Notes under the pieces: generated by a model | Database searches by the model: none | What the model was told of the DNA's origin: nothing | The model's input: only the letters and a program-made list of their open reading frames with translations | Translations under genes and position numbers: made by a program | Assembly: GCA_005240015.1 (NCBI GenBank) | Contig: SBBV01000044.1 | Location: 1 to 7,898 of the forward strand | DNA: 7,898 nt | Direction of reading: 5' to 3' | From: Candidatus Odyssella thessalonicensis | GTDB taxonomy: Bacteria > Pseudomonadota > Alphaproteobacteria > Bin65 | Shown: positions 1 through 7,898 of the stretch, piece by piece | Position numbering within the stretch: position 1 is the first letter of the stretch | How the letters are laid out: each line of letters begins with the position of its first letter

Positions 1-1
1 G

Positions 2-643
2 CGCTTCTTCGCGCCGGAGATCGCCGAGCGCATCCGCGCCGCGCAGCGCGAGATCCGCGCCGGCCAGGGCCAGGCGCGCGAAGCCGCGATCCTCGTCACC
101 GATCTGCGCGGCTTCACCAAGCTCTCGACGGCGCTCGCGCCGGACCAGGTGATGGCGCTGCTCGTCGAGTATCAGCACCGCCTGGTGCCGATCATCCAGC
201 GGCACGGCGGCGCGGTCGACAAGTTCCTCGGCGACGGCATCCTCGCGACCTTCGGCTGCGCCGTGCCGAGCGACACTTATGCCGCCGACGCGCTCCGCGC
301 CGCCCTCGAGATCCAGGCGGCCGCGGACAACTGGGCCGCGGCGCGCGAGGCGGCGGGGCGCACGCCGCTCGCCATCGGCGTGGCGGTTACGAGCGGACGC
401 GTGATCTTCGGCGCCATCGGCGACGACAGCCGGCTCGAATTCACCGTGATCGGCGACGTCGTCAACCTCGCCGCCAAGCTCGACAAGCACTCGAAGGTCG
501 AGCGTGTGCGCGCGTTGACGACGGCCGACGCCTACGATCGCGCGCTCGCGCAAGGCTTGCGCACCGCGCGCCCGCTTGAGCGGCGGCCGGCACGCAGGGT
601 GGAGGGCGTGGCGGAGCCGGTGGACCTCGCGGTGATCGCGTAA
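2..643 (+). CDS. Class III adenylate/guanylate cyclase, C-terminal catalytic domain (5' partial)
   Basis: The reading frame is open at the left edge, leaving 213 residues that end in TAA. This is the catalytic domain of a class III nucleotide cyclase, which makes cAMP or cGMP from ATP or GTP using two metal ions. The first metal Asp is residue 34 of the visible part (VTDLRGFT) and the second is Asp78 (DKFLGDG). Lys74 occupies the purine-recognition Lys position. Aligning EFTVIGDVVNLAAKL (146-160) on the mammalian enzyme puts Thr148 at the second substrate-specifying position, as in class IIIb enzymes, and Asn155 at the transition-state Asn. The transition-state Arg position is Lys159, which is unusual. 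The segment RFFAPEIAERI at the start is typical of the stretch just before the catalytic domain. Any N-terminal sensor or membrane region lies outside the window. A GTG at 149 is in frame but lies inside the domain, after the first metal Asp, so it is not the true start. Adenylate versus guanylate specificity is inferred only. Confidence 0.9.
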   Translation, partial: RFFAPEIAERIRAAQREIRAGQGQAREAAILVTDLRGFTKLSTALAPDQVMALLVEYQHRLVPIIQRHGGAVDKFLGDGILATFGCAVPSDTYAADALRAALEIQAAADNWAAAREAAGRTPLAIGVAVTSGRVIFGAIGDDSRLEFTVIGDVVNLAAKLDKHSKVERVRALTTADAYDRALAQGLRTARPLERRPARRVEGVAEPVDLAVIA

Positions 644-687
644 TACGGCCGAGCGAAAGTCTCGACCTGTGGCCACGGATTAAGCGA

Positions 688-771
688 ACAGGAGGCGCAG
701 AGACGCAGAGGAAAGGAATTTGCGCGCCTTCGGCGCGCCGTAAAGCATCTCTGTGTCACTGCGCCTCCTGT
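688..771. repeat. Imperfect inverted repeat with nested GC hairpin between convergent genes
   Basis: Arms of 23 bases (688-710 and 749-771) are reverse complements with two mismatches. The left arm contains two adjacent copies of an 8-base unit (CGCAGAGA at 696, CGCAGAGG at 704). At the centre, GCGCGCC (722-728) and GGCGCGC (732-738) form a perfect 7-bp stem with a three-base loop. The element fills much of the 644-822 gap between the 3' ends of the cyclase gene (plus) and the membrane protein gene (minus), so it could act as a bidirectional terminator or mRNA-end structure. It has no T-tract, so classical intrinsic termination is not shown. CACGGATTA at 674-682 just outside the left arm and the CGCAGAG unit resemble, from memory, interspersed intergenic repeats of many bacterial genomes. 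The window has only this copy, so repeat-family membership is an inference. Confidence 0.7.
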
Positions 772-822
772 AGCAATTCGGCGTTGCCGCCAGTCGGAAC
801 CTAGGCCCGTCGGCATAAGCCC

Positions 823-1917
823 TCAACGCTCGAACTTCACGGTGCGGCGGCGGAACTTCACGTCTTCGTCTTGCTCGCAGTCGGGATTGCGCGCGCGGTT
901 CTTGAGCGGGCAGAGCTTCACCTCGACCGCGAAGGATTGCTCGTCGCGCGCCCAGCGCACCGATTCGGGGCGGATGAGGGCATAGCGGTTGCGCGCGGTG
1001 CGGATCGCCGAAGGGCGCAGCATCTCGCCGGCGGTGGAAACGATGGCCATGGTGTCGGAGAGCCCGTCCTTGAAGCCGAGCAGCACGATCTGCTCCTTGG
1101 GCGACCAGGCGACCCAGCCGTAGCCTTCGCCGCCGCCCTTCATTTCGGAGACCTTCTTCTCCTTGGTGTCGACGAGGCGCTGGACGGCGCAGCCGCCGCC
1201 GCTGGCGCTCTCGCAGGCGCGCAGGAACACGAAGCGCGCCGACGGCGAAAACGGGTAGAGCATCACGCGCTGTGCCGCTCCGCTGCCGGCCGCGAGGCGC
1301 TCGACGATGCGCTCGCCCTTGAAGCTCAGCGCGCCCGCGGCATCGAGCGCGAAGCCGCAGGCGGCGGCGCCCGCCTTCACCTCGGTGACGCCGGAAAAGC
1401 AGCTGCGCCCGATCTCGCCGCCCTGCGGCGCCGGCGTTGTCGTGGGACCGCCGGGCTTCGTCTCGCCGGGCGTCGCCGCGGGTTTGTCGGCGGGCGCTTT
1501 GGCCGGCTCTTGAGGTGCCCCGCCGAGGAAGCCCGGCCGCCAGCCCGAGAACCACGCCGCCGCGGCGCCGCCGGCAAGGCCGAGCACGATCACGCCGCCC
1601 AGGATCGCGGCCAGGCGCAGGCCGCCGCCCGACCGCCGGCTGGCCGCGCGCACCTGCGCCGGCGTCGCGAAGCGGGCGCGCGGCGGCCGTTGCGGCGCCG
1701 GCGCAGGCTCGGGCAGCGCCGTCGATTCTTGCGAAGGCGGCTCGGGCTCGCGGCTCTCGCCGCGCAGCCGGTCGGCGATGCTGCGGCGGCCGGAATAACG
1801 CACGGTGGGATTGGCATCGACCCAGGGCTGCGCAGGCCGCGGCGTGCCGCCGACGCGCTCGCGCTGCGGATCATTCGTAGGCTCGTCCGAACCGCCCGGC
1901 GGCCGCTGATTGCCCAT
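823..1917 (-). CDS. Hypothetical single-pass membrane protein with six-Cys C-terminal domain
   Basis: I do not recognise this 364-residue protein. The N-terminal ~95 residues are hydrophilic, rich in Pro, Arg and Glu, and have no Cys. A basic patch (RAASRRS) then precedes one hydrophobic helix at about residues 100-123, so the N-terminus should face the cytoplasm. A Pro/Ala/Thr-rich linker (about 135-166) leads to a ~195-residue C-terminal domain, predicted periplasmic. All six cysteines lie in this domain (RSC, AAAC, RAC, GGC, KLC, PDC), which suggests disulfides. Three strand-like segments (FSPSARFVFLR, WSPKEQIVLLG, WARDEQSFAVEV) resemble beta-propeller blades of the TolB/WD40-like kind, but three is few for a propeller. 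The ATG at 1917 is preferred over the in-frame TTG at 1923, because GAGGAG lies 9 bases before the ATG but only 3 before the TTG. The gene starts 65 bases after the DUF5615 gene ends; shared transcription is possible but unproven. Confidence 0.75.
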   Translation of the reverse strand: MGNQRPPGGSDEPTNDPQRERVGGTPRPAQPWVDANPTVRYSGRRSIADRLRGESREPEPPSQESTALPEPAPAPQRPPRARFATPAQVRAASRRSGGGLRLAAILGGVIVLGLAGGAAAAWFSGWRPGFLGGAPQEPAKAPADKPAATPGETKPGGPTTTPAPQGGEIGRSCFSGVTEVKAGAAACGFALDAAGALSFKGERIVERLAAGSGAAQRVMLYPFSPSARFVFLRACESASGGGCAVQRLVDTKEKKVSEMKGGGEGYGWVAWSPKEQIVLLGFKDGLSDTMAIVSTAGEMLRPSAIRTARNRYALIRPESVRWARDEQSFAVEVKLCPLKNRARNPDCEQDEDVKFRRRTVKFER

Positions 1918-1982
1918 CGCCAACCGCTCCTCGGTGAAACTTTAGGAGATGGCCATTCCCGGCGCCAGTGGCCCTTAACCCT

Positions 1983-2339
1983 CTACCTCTCGAGAAGCCG
2001 AACGCGCACAACATTGGCGCGAACTACCGTAAACTGATGCCCAAGCCGGTCACCAAACCGCGATAACGCGTTCACCAGCGCTCGTCCGCGGCGCTCCGCG
2101 TTGGGCGGAGCAATAGGCAACAACACAACACCGCTCGACGGCAAGCGCTGACGGATAATCAACTCGCCGAAATCCTTGTCATCGGTGATCAGGACGCGCC
2201 CTTCAGCCCGCGCAAGTTCCACGACTTTGCGGTCGGTCAGCCCCGGCCGGTGTTCCAACATATAGAGCACGTCGTGGCCACCGCGGCGCAACAATTCGAC
2301 CAACGGGCGCTCGCAGCATTCATCGACGAGCAAGCGCAT
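1983..2339 (-). CDS. DUF5615 PIN-like protein, putative toxin of a toxin-antitoxin-like pair
   Basis: This is a 118-residue protein with the layout of the DUF5615 (Mut7-C/PIN-like) family. It opens with MRLLVDE, carrying the conserved acidic Asp6-Glu7 after a first beta strand. The segment GHDVLYMLEHRPGLTDRKVV follows. Then comes the hallmark LITDDKDFGEL (residues 50-60), with Asp53, Asp54 and Asp56 as probable metal ligands. The family is predicted to be a PIN-type RNase and is regularly encoded just downstream of a DUF433 gene, as here. The gap to that gene is 9 bases and no convincing Shine-Dalgarno sequence is visible, which suggests translational coupling. The length looks complete and the acidic residues are intact, so nothing marks it as inactive. 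Toxin activity is inferred from the family and gene pairing. Confidence 0.85.
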   Translation of the reverse strand: MRLLVDECCERPLVELLRRGGHDVLYMLEHRPGLTDRKVVELARAEGRVLITDDKDFGELIIRQRLPSSGVVLLPIAPPNAERRGRALVNALSRFGDRLGHQFTVVRANVVRVRLLER

Positions 2340-2348
2340 CGCGGCGCG

Positions 2349-2582
2349 TCAGGAGGCAAGCACGATGTCTTCGTTGGCAATGATATCGGCGGCATAGGTG
2401 ACCGCGGCGCGGATATCCTCGGTCGTCAAATGCGGATGATCTCCGATAATGGCCTCCGGAGTCATTCCGGCGGCGAGCTTGCGCAGCACGAGCTCGACCG
2501 TGATACGCGTGCCCTTGATGCATGGCTTGCCGACCATTACGCCGGGGTCGATCGCGATTCGGGGGTGACGGGTTTCGGCCAT
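2349..2582 (-). CDS. DUF433 protein, putative antitoxin
   Basis: This 77-residue DUF433 protein carries the family signature: IDPGVMVGKPCIKGTRITVE (residues 11-30), a helical stretch LVLRKLAAGMTPEAIIGDHP, then LTTEDIRAAVTYAADII. The central part is helix-turn-helix-like and the family is taken to be the antitoxin/DNA-binding partner of DUF5615 proteins. AGGAG (2589-2593) lies 6 bases before the ATG, supporting this start. It is the first gene of a two-gene unit with the DUF5615 gene 9 bases downstream. Hand-counted 60-base lines across the pair give about 57-62% GC in most lines (one is 70%), against 67-72% in sampled lines of the ABC operon, hinting at separate acquisition. Autoregulation of its own promoter is plausible by analogy but not shown. 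Confidence 0.87.
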   Translation of the reverse strand: MAETRHPRIAIDPGVMVGKPCIKGTRITVELVLRKLAAGMTPEAIIGDHPHLTTEDIRAAVTYAADIIANEDIVLAS

Positions 2583-2598
2583 TGCGGTCTCCTACCCC

Positions 2599-2607
2599 AC
2601 TATAGCA
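2599..2607 (-). promoter_or_regulatory. Candidate extended -10 promoter for the DUF433/DUF5615 unit
   Basis: On the minus strand TGC-TATAGT matches the extended -10 form TGn-TATAAT with one mismatch in the hexamer. It ends 16 bases before the DUF433 start codon, so the transcript leader would be only about 10 bases, just including the AGGAG ribosome site. No good TTGACA-like -35 is visible at 17 bases, as is common for extended -10 promoters. An 8-base palindrome ATCGCGAT (2615-2622) sits just upstream and could be an operator, though so short a palindrome may be chance. Confidence 0.4.
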
Positions 2608-2673
2608 CGACGTAATCGCGATGCAGGGGTACCCCCGGCCGCCTTGGAATGGCACCACGCCTCGTATCACGAT

Positions 2674-3879
2674 CTACTTGTACGGATCCGCCGCGTCGCG
2701 GAGGCCGTCGCCGAGGAAGTTGAAGGCGAGCACGGTGATGAGCACGGGCAGCACCGGCAAGAGCAGCCAGGGATAAAGTGCCACCACGTTGATGTTCTGC
2801 GCCTCGGACAGGAGCACGCCCCAGCTCGTGACGGGCGGCCGGAGGCCCAAGCCCAGGAACGAGAGCGCGGTTTCGCCCAAGATCATGTTGGGGATGGCGA
2901 GCGTGGCCGACGCGATCAGATGGCTCGCGAAGCTCGGCAAGAGGTGGCGGCCGATGATGCGCGGGGGCGAGGCGCCCATGAGCTGCGCCGCGGTCGCGAA
3001 ATCCTCCTCGCGCAGCGAGAGCAATTTACTTCGCACCGAGCGCGCGAGGCCGGTCCACTCGATCATGCCGAGGATGATCGTGATGCCGAAATAGATGAGC
3101 AGCGGGCTCCACGTGACCGGGAGCGCCGCCGCGAGCGCCATCCACAGCGGCAGATGCGGGATCGAGCGGATCACCTCGGTCGTGCGCTGCACCGACCAAT
3201 CGACCCAGCCGCCGTAGTAGCCGGCGAGGCCGCCGATGATGATGCCGAGCAGGAAGCTGATCGCGACGCCGACGAAGCCGATCGTGAGCGAGATGCGCGA
3301 GCCCGCGAGCAGGCGCGAGAACATGTCGCGGCCCATGCGGTCGGTGCCGAGCAGGAACAGCGTGCCCCCGTGCGCCGGGCAGATGAGGTGGAAATCGGCG
3401 GTGAACAGGCCCCAGAAGCTGTAGTCCTCGCCGGTGCAGAAGAAGCGGATGCGATGCACCTGCGTGGTGTCGGAGGTGTACTCGCGCTTCAGCGTGTCCT
3501 TGTTGAGCTCGTATTTGAGCCCGTAGACGAACGGCCCCACGAACGAGCCCTCGTGGAAGAAGCGCACCTGCTGCGGCGGCGCGTAGATGTGGTCGGCGTG
3601 GCGCGAGTTGGGGTTGTAGGGCGAGATCGGCTCGGCCAGGAACGCCATCAGATAGAGGATGGCGAGCACCCAGAGCGAGATCACGGCGATGCGGTGGCGG
3701 CGGAGCTTCCACCACATCAGCTTCCACTGGCCGGCGAGGTAGTAGCGCTCCTGCTCGGGCGTCAGCGCCTCGACCGAATAGGGATCGAACGGCGCCGTCG
3801 AGACGAAGTGCTTCGGCGCCTGCCCCTCGCCCGGCGCCCCGGCCGGCATCGCCGCCGATTTGTCGTTGGGTGCCGTCAC
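2674..3879 (-). CDS. ABC transporter permease, OppC/DppC type, with large periplasmic insertion
   Basis: This is one of the two inner-membrane channel subunits of a peptide/nickel/oligosaccharide-class ABC importer, 401 residues from the chosen start versus about 300 in typical OppC/DppC. The first membrane helix is near residues 65-84. An unusually long loop (about 86-172) follows, then the conserved LGTDRMGRDMFSRLLAGSR (177-195), further helices, and the ATPase-contacting EAA loop EEDFATAAQLMGASPPRII (about 291-309). It ends in the family-typical GDGLRDAADPY. The only two Cys (about 148 and 167) lie in the periplasmic loop and may form a disulfide. I chose the GTG at 3879, which overlaps the TGA of the upstream permease gene as GTGA and has a GGAAGG-type ribosome site 7 bases before it. 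An in-frame start at 3921 would run 46 bases into the neighbour, and an ATG at 3849 is also possible. It is the last gene of the operon, and I see no clear terminator after it. Confidence 0.93.
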   Translation of the reverse strand: MTAPNDKSAAMPAGAPGEGQAPKHFVSTAPFDPYSVEALTPEQERYYLAGQWKLMWWKLRRHRIAVISLWVLAILYLMAFLAEPISPYNPNSRHADHIYAPPQQVRFFHEGSFVGPFVYGLKYELNKDTLKREYTSDTTQVHRIRFFCTGEDYSFWGLFTADFHLICPAHGGTLFLLGTDRMGRDMFSRLLAGSRISLTIGFVGVAISFLLGIIIGGLAGYYGGWVDWSVQRTTEVIRSIPHLPLWMALAAALPVTWSPLLIYFGITIILGMIEWTGLARSVRSKLLSLREEDFATAAQLMGASPPRIIGRHLLPSFASHLIASATLAIPNMILGETALSFLGLGLRPPVTSWGVLLSEAQNINVVALYPWLLLPVLPVLITVLAFNFLGDGLRDAADPYK

Positions 3880-4871
3880 TTGGTCGCCTTCCCTTCGAGC
3901 CGGATGCGCGGATCGAGCCAAGCGAGCGCCAGGTCCGAGATCAGCATGCCGAGCACGGTGAGCACCGAGAGGCCCATCAGGAACGAGCCGGCGAGGTTCA
4001 TGTCGAGCGAGATGAGCGCCTCGTAGAGCATCTTGCCGGTGGTCGGCAGGTTGAGCACCACCGAGACGATGACGGCGCCCGAGATGATGTGGGGCAGAAG
4101 CTCGCCGATGTCGGAGATGAACGGGTTCAGCGACATCCGGAGCGGGTACTTCATCAAGAGGCGGAACGGCGGCAGGCCCTTGGCGCGGCCGGTGACGACG
4201 TATTGCTTCTGCAGCTCATCCAGGAGATTGGCGCGGAGACGCCGGATCATGCCGGCAGTGCCGGACGTTCCGATCACGATCACCGGAATCCAGAGGTGCT
4301 CGAGGATCGAGACGAACTTCCCCCAGGTCCACGGCTTGCCGACATATTGCTCGTCCATCAGGCCGCCGATCTCGGTGCCGAACCAGACGTTGGCGAAATA
4401 GACGAGCACCAGCGCCAACAGGAAATTGGGCGTGGCGAGACCCAGGAATCCCAGGAATGTGAGCCCGTGGTCGCCCCAGCTGTACTGATGGGTGGCGGCA
4501 TAGACGCCGATCGGGAACGCGACGATGTAGGTGAAGATCACGGTCGCGAACGAGACGATGACCGAGAGCCAGAGCCGGTCGCCGACGATCTCGCTGACCG
4601 GCCGGTCGTACTCCATCGAGCGCAGCTCGTCGCGGATCAGATCCCAGACGAACCAGAAGTACTGCTCGAAGAACGGCAGATCGAGGCGGAACTCCTTGCG
4701 GAGGCGCTCGATCTCCTGGAGGTCCGAAGGCTCGCCGGCCGCGCGCAGCTCCTCGAGGCGGGTCGAGAGGAAATCGCCGGGCGGCAGCTTCACGACGACG
4801 AAAATCACGAAGCTGATCGCGAGCAGCGTCGGGATCATCACCAGGATGCGGTTCGCGATATAGCGGAGCAT
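3876..4871 (-). CDS. ABC transporter permease, OppB/DppB type
   Basis: This 331-residue inner-membrane permease would pair with the OppC-like subunit to form the translocation channel. About six membrane helices are visible: near 9-28, 100-122, 135-160, 190-209, 257-276 and 296-318. The N-terminus (MLRYIANRILVMIPTLLAIS) is typical of OppB/DppB. The first periplasmic segment begins LPPGDFLS, where classical OppB/DppB proteins usually have a shorter PGDP-like sequence. The EAA loop that docks on the ATPase is LQKQYVVTGRAKGLPPFRLL at about 220-239. The ATG at 4871 lies 4 bases after the TGA of the binding-protein gene with only a weak ribosome site, so translation is probably coupled. Its stop overlaps the start of the next permease gene. 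Assignment to the peptide-type permease family is firm; the substrate is unknown. Confidence 0.94.
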   Translation of the reverse strand: MLRYIANRILVMIPTLLAISFVIFVVVKLPPGDFLSTRLEELRAAGEPSDLQEIERLRKEFRLDLPFFEQYFWFVWDLIRDELRSMEYDRPVSEIVGDRLWLSVIVSFATVIFTYIVAFPIGVYAATHQYSWGDHGLTFLGFLGLATPNFLLALVLVYFANVWFGTEIGGLMDEQYVGKPWTWGKFVSILEHLWIPVIVIGTSGTAGMIRRLRANLLDELQKQYVVTGRAKGLPPFRLLMKYPLRMSLNPFISDIGELLPHIISGAVIVSVVLNLPTTGKMLYEALISLDMNLAGSFLMGLSVLTVLGMLISDLALAWLDPRIRLEGKATK

Positions 4872-4875
4872 TCGA

Positions 4876-6833
4876 TCAGCCGTACTTGCGATAGACGCGC
4901 GTCGTGCGATCGAACCAGAACGTGTCGGGCTTGTAGAGGCCGAAATAGGAGCCCGGGTCGTAGGCGTAGATGCCTTCCTTGGGCACGTTCCTCAACTGCT
5001 TGTCGACGACCACCGGCTGCAGCACGCCGCCGACCACGCCGATCGTGAACACCTGCTCGGCCCAGATCGCCAGCACCTTCGCCCAGATGTCGCGGCGCGC
5101 ATCGCGCGAATCGGCCTCGATCCAGGCTTCGTAGAGGCCGAGCAGCTCGCGGGCGGCCGGATCGTCGGGCTTCTCGCCCTGCCTGCCGCGCGTCTGATAG
5201 TTCTGGCCCCAGCGCGGCCATTGCGCGTGCGCCTCGTCGGTGGGCGCGAAATCCTGCGGCGACAGGCCCGGGCGGATCAGCGCGTAGTCGATGCCTTCCC
5301 ACACCGACATCATGCTCTGCCCCGAGACGATGCGCCGGCGCAGCACCACGCGCTGGAACGCCTTCGAATACATCTTGAGGCCGGCCTTGGCCCAGGTGTC
5401 GCCGACAAGGCGCATCAGGTCGACGTATTCCGTGCCCTCGGCCGGATACTCGACGATGAGCTCGAGCTCGCGCCCGTCGGGGAGCAGGCGCTGGCCGTCG
5501 GACCCGCGCTTGGCGAGCCCGACCTGGTCGAGCAGGCGGTTGGCGCGCACGAGATCGAACTGGGCATGAGCCTGGCGCAGCTCGGGTTTGTAGAGCGGGC
5601 TGCCGGAGAGCACCGTGTTCTGCCCCGGCTCGGCCAAGCCCACATACATGATCTTGTTGATCTCGTCGCGATTGATCGCGAGCGAGAGCGCCTGGCGGAA
5701 GCGGACATCGCGCAGCAGCTTCTTCCAGACCGGATCGTCGCAATTGAGATTGGGATAGATCGCGAGCTGGGCGCCCTTGGCCGTCTTCCAGAGGCGCACG
5801 TCGAAGCCGCGCTCGTCGGCGGCGCGGCGCAGGAACGGGAAGTCGTCGAAGCGGATGCTGCGCGCCTGGAGGTCGACCTCGCCGGCGCCGGTCTTGACCG
5901 GGATGATCTTGCTCTCCGCCAGCACCATGACGGCGCGGTCGGCATAGGGCAGCTGGCGGCCGTTCGTGTCGATGCGGTGGTAGAACGGATTGCGGGCGAA
6001 CTCGTAGCGCTCGGCGACGCCCTCGGTCTTCGGAACCCAGGGGTCGAGCGTCGGCATGTTGGGATTGAGGTTGTAGCGCGCCTGCCGGTTCTCGGTCGCG
6101 ATCTTGCGCACCCAGCCGTCGTTCCGCTTGTCGTTGAGCTTCTCGAGCCGCTTCTTGTCGGCGTATTTCGCGTGGAACTTCTTGAAGTAGTGCGCCGGTC
6201 GGAAGATCGTGAGATTCACCGGGCTCGCGAGCCACGGCAGGAAGTGGGGATTGGGCTGCGACCAGGTGTAGCGCACGGTCTGCGCGTCGGGGAACTCGAC
6301 CTTGGGCTTCTCGCCGCCGGCCAGGAGCTGGCTCGCGCCGAAAAAGCGCGCCAGTTCCTTGTGCTCGTACATGTCCTCCCAGAAGAAGCGGAAATCCTCG
6401 GACGTGAAGGGCTTGCCGTCGCTCCAGCGGTGCCCCTTGCGCAGGCGGAACGTGAACGTCTTCTGCGCCTCGTCGACCTCGACCGCCTCGGCGATGTCGG
6501 GCACGAGCTCGTGCTCGGGCGCCCAGCAGACGAGGCGGGCGTAGCCGTAGGCGGCGACGAAGCGCGCGTCGCGGTCCTTGCTCATCAAGAGGCGGAGGTC
6601 GCCGCCGTGCTGGCCGGGCGCCTTTTCGCCTTCGAGCTTCACGATGGACGGCGCAGCCGGCACGCGCTTGGCGATGGGCGGGAGTTTCCCCTCCTTCACC
6701 AGCGGCTCCAGCATCGGCGTCTCGATCAGCTTCGGCGGCTTCGCGGTGTCGCCAGCGGTCTGGGCCAGGAGCCGCGAGGGGCCCGCCGCCGCGGCCAGCG
6801 CCGCCAACGAGACGAGAGTTTCGCGCCGCGAAA

Positions 6834-6837
<4 letters not shown>
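4876..6837 (-). CDS. ABC transporter substrate-binding protein, family 5 (peptide/oligosaccharide type)
   Basis: This 653-residue exported protein would bind the solute in the periplasm and deliver it to the permeases. The N-terminus MISRRETLVSLAALAAAA is a signal peptide with an Arg-Arg pair in a Tat-like SRRETL context; cleavage is probably near residues 25-28. No lipobox Cys is seen, so it should be soluble. Family 5 hallmarks are FTFRLRKGHRWSDGKPFTSE (128-147) with the preceding LVPDIAEAVEVDEAQKT, and RDVRFRQALSLAINRDEI (376-393) followed by YVGLAEPG. It is about 100 residues longer than classical OppA/DppA. An N-terminal stretch (KLIETPMLEPLVKEGKLPPI, 36-55) recalls long family 5 proteins, some of which carry sugars or other non-peptide solutes. 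The ATG overlaps the ATPase stop as ATGA, with AAGGG 7 bases upstream. The substrate cannot be deduced. Confidence 0.93.

Positions 6838-7898
<1,061 letters not shown>

Noticed and set aside
1918..1923. TTG start at 1923 for the membrane protein
   Set aside because: GAGGAG ends only 3 bases before the TTG but 9 before the ATG at 1917, and ATG is the stronger start codon.
1924..1982. Weak GGCCA/TGGCC pairing and a TAAAGT -10-like box between the DUF5615 and membrane-protein genes
   Set aside because: The 5-bp stem with a long loop and a 4/6 hexamer without a -35 are at chance level in this sequence.
680..2037. Open frames at 680-1555 (minus) and 871-2037 (plus) over the six-Cys membrane protein
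   Set aside because: Both give Arg/Ala-rich low-complexity products. The 823-1917 frame has a sensible helix, linker and cysteine layout and a good ribosome site.
2626..2640. GGGGTACCCC followed by GGCC as a terminator for the ABC operon
   Set aside because: A self-complementary 10-mer leaves no loop for a stable hairpin and there is no T-tract on the minus strand after it.
3880..3921. Upstream start at 3921 for the OppC-like permease
   Set aside because: It would overlap the OppB-like gene by 46 bases; the GTG at 3879 gives a GTGA stop-start overlap with a ribosome site.
2644..5048. Two long plus-strand open frames (2644-4026 and 3870-5048) opposite the permease genes
   Set aside because: Their translations are charged, repetitive His/Asp/Glu/Arg-rich sequences, typical antisense images of membrane-protein codons; no motif supports them.

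Overview
This 7.9 kb, GC-rich window (roughly two-thirds G+C by eye) looks like chromosomal DNA of an alphaproteobacterium. The reasons are G/C-dominated third codon positions, twin-arginine-style export signals, tightly overlapping genes, and a class III nucleotide cyclase beside peptide-type ABC transporters. The genus cannot be read from the sequence. No tRNA, rRNA, CRISPR array, transposase or phage gene was seen, and no stretch longer than about 180 bases lacks a gene.

Left edge (2-643, plus strand): the C-terminal catalytic domain of a class III adenylate/guanylate cyclase, cut by the window start. Then a 179-base gap between convergent genes (644-822) holds a large imperfect inverted repeat (688-771) with a GC-rich hairpin at its centre. 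Next (823-1917, minus) is an unrecognised protein: proline-rich cytoplasmic N-terminus, one membrane helix, and a six-cysteine C-terminal domain probably in the periplasm.

Middle (1983-2582, minus): a two-gene DUF433/DUF5615 module. It resembles a type II toxin-antitoxin pair (small DNA-binding-type antitoxin, then PIN-like putative nuclease), has its own candidate extended -10 promoter, and has lower GC than its neighbours.

Right half (2674-7898, minus): a peptide/oligosaccharide-type ABC importer operon read right to left. The order is ATP-binding protein (OppF/DppF type, open at the window edge and probably the second half of a tandem ATPase), family 5 solute-binding protein, OppB/DppB-type permease, OppC/DppC-type permease. 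Junctions are an ATGA overlap, a 4-base gap and a GTGA overlap, so translation is almost certainly coupled. The 653-residue binding protein would capture substrate in the periplasm, the two permeases form the channel, and the ATPase drives uptake. The long binding protein and the large periplasmic insertion in the second permease set it apart from textbook Opp/Dpp. Its substrate is not readable from sequence.

I see no convincing new biological system here. The most worthwhile second looks are the cyclase's transition-state Arg-to-Lys change, the cysteine-containing insertion in the OppC-like permease, the ATPase fusion at the right edge, the intergenic inverted repeat, and the six-cysteine membrane-anchored protein.
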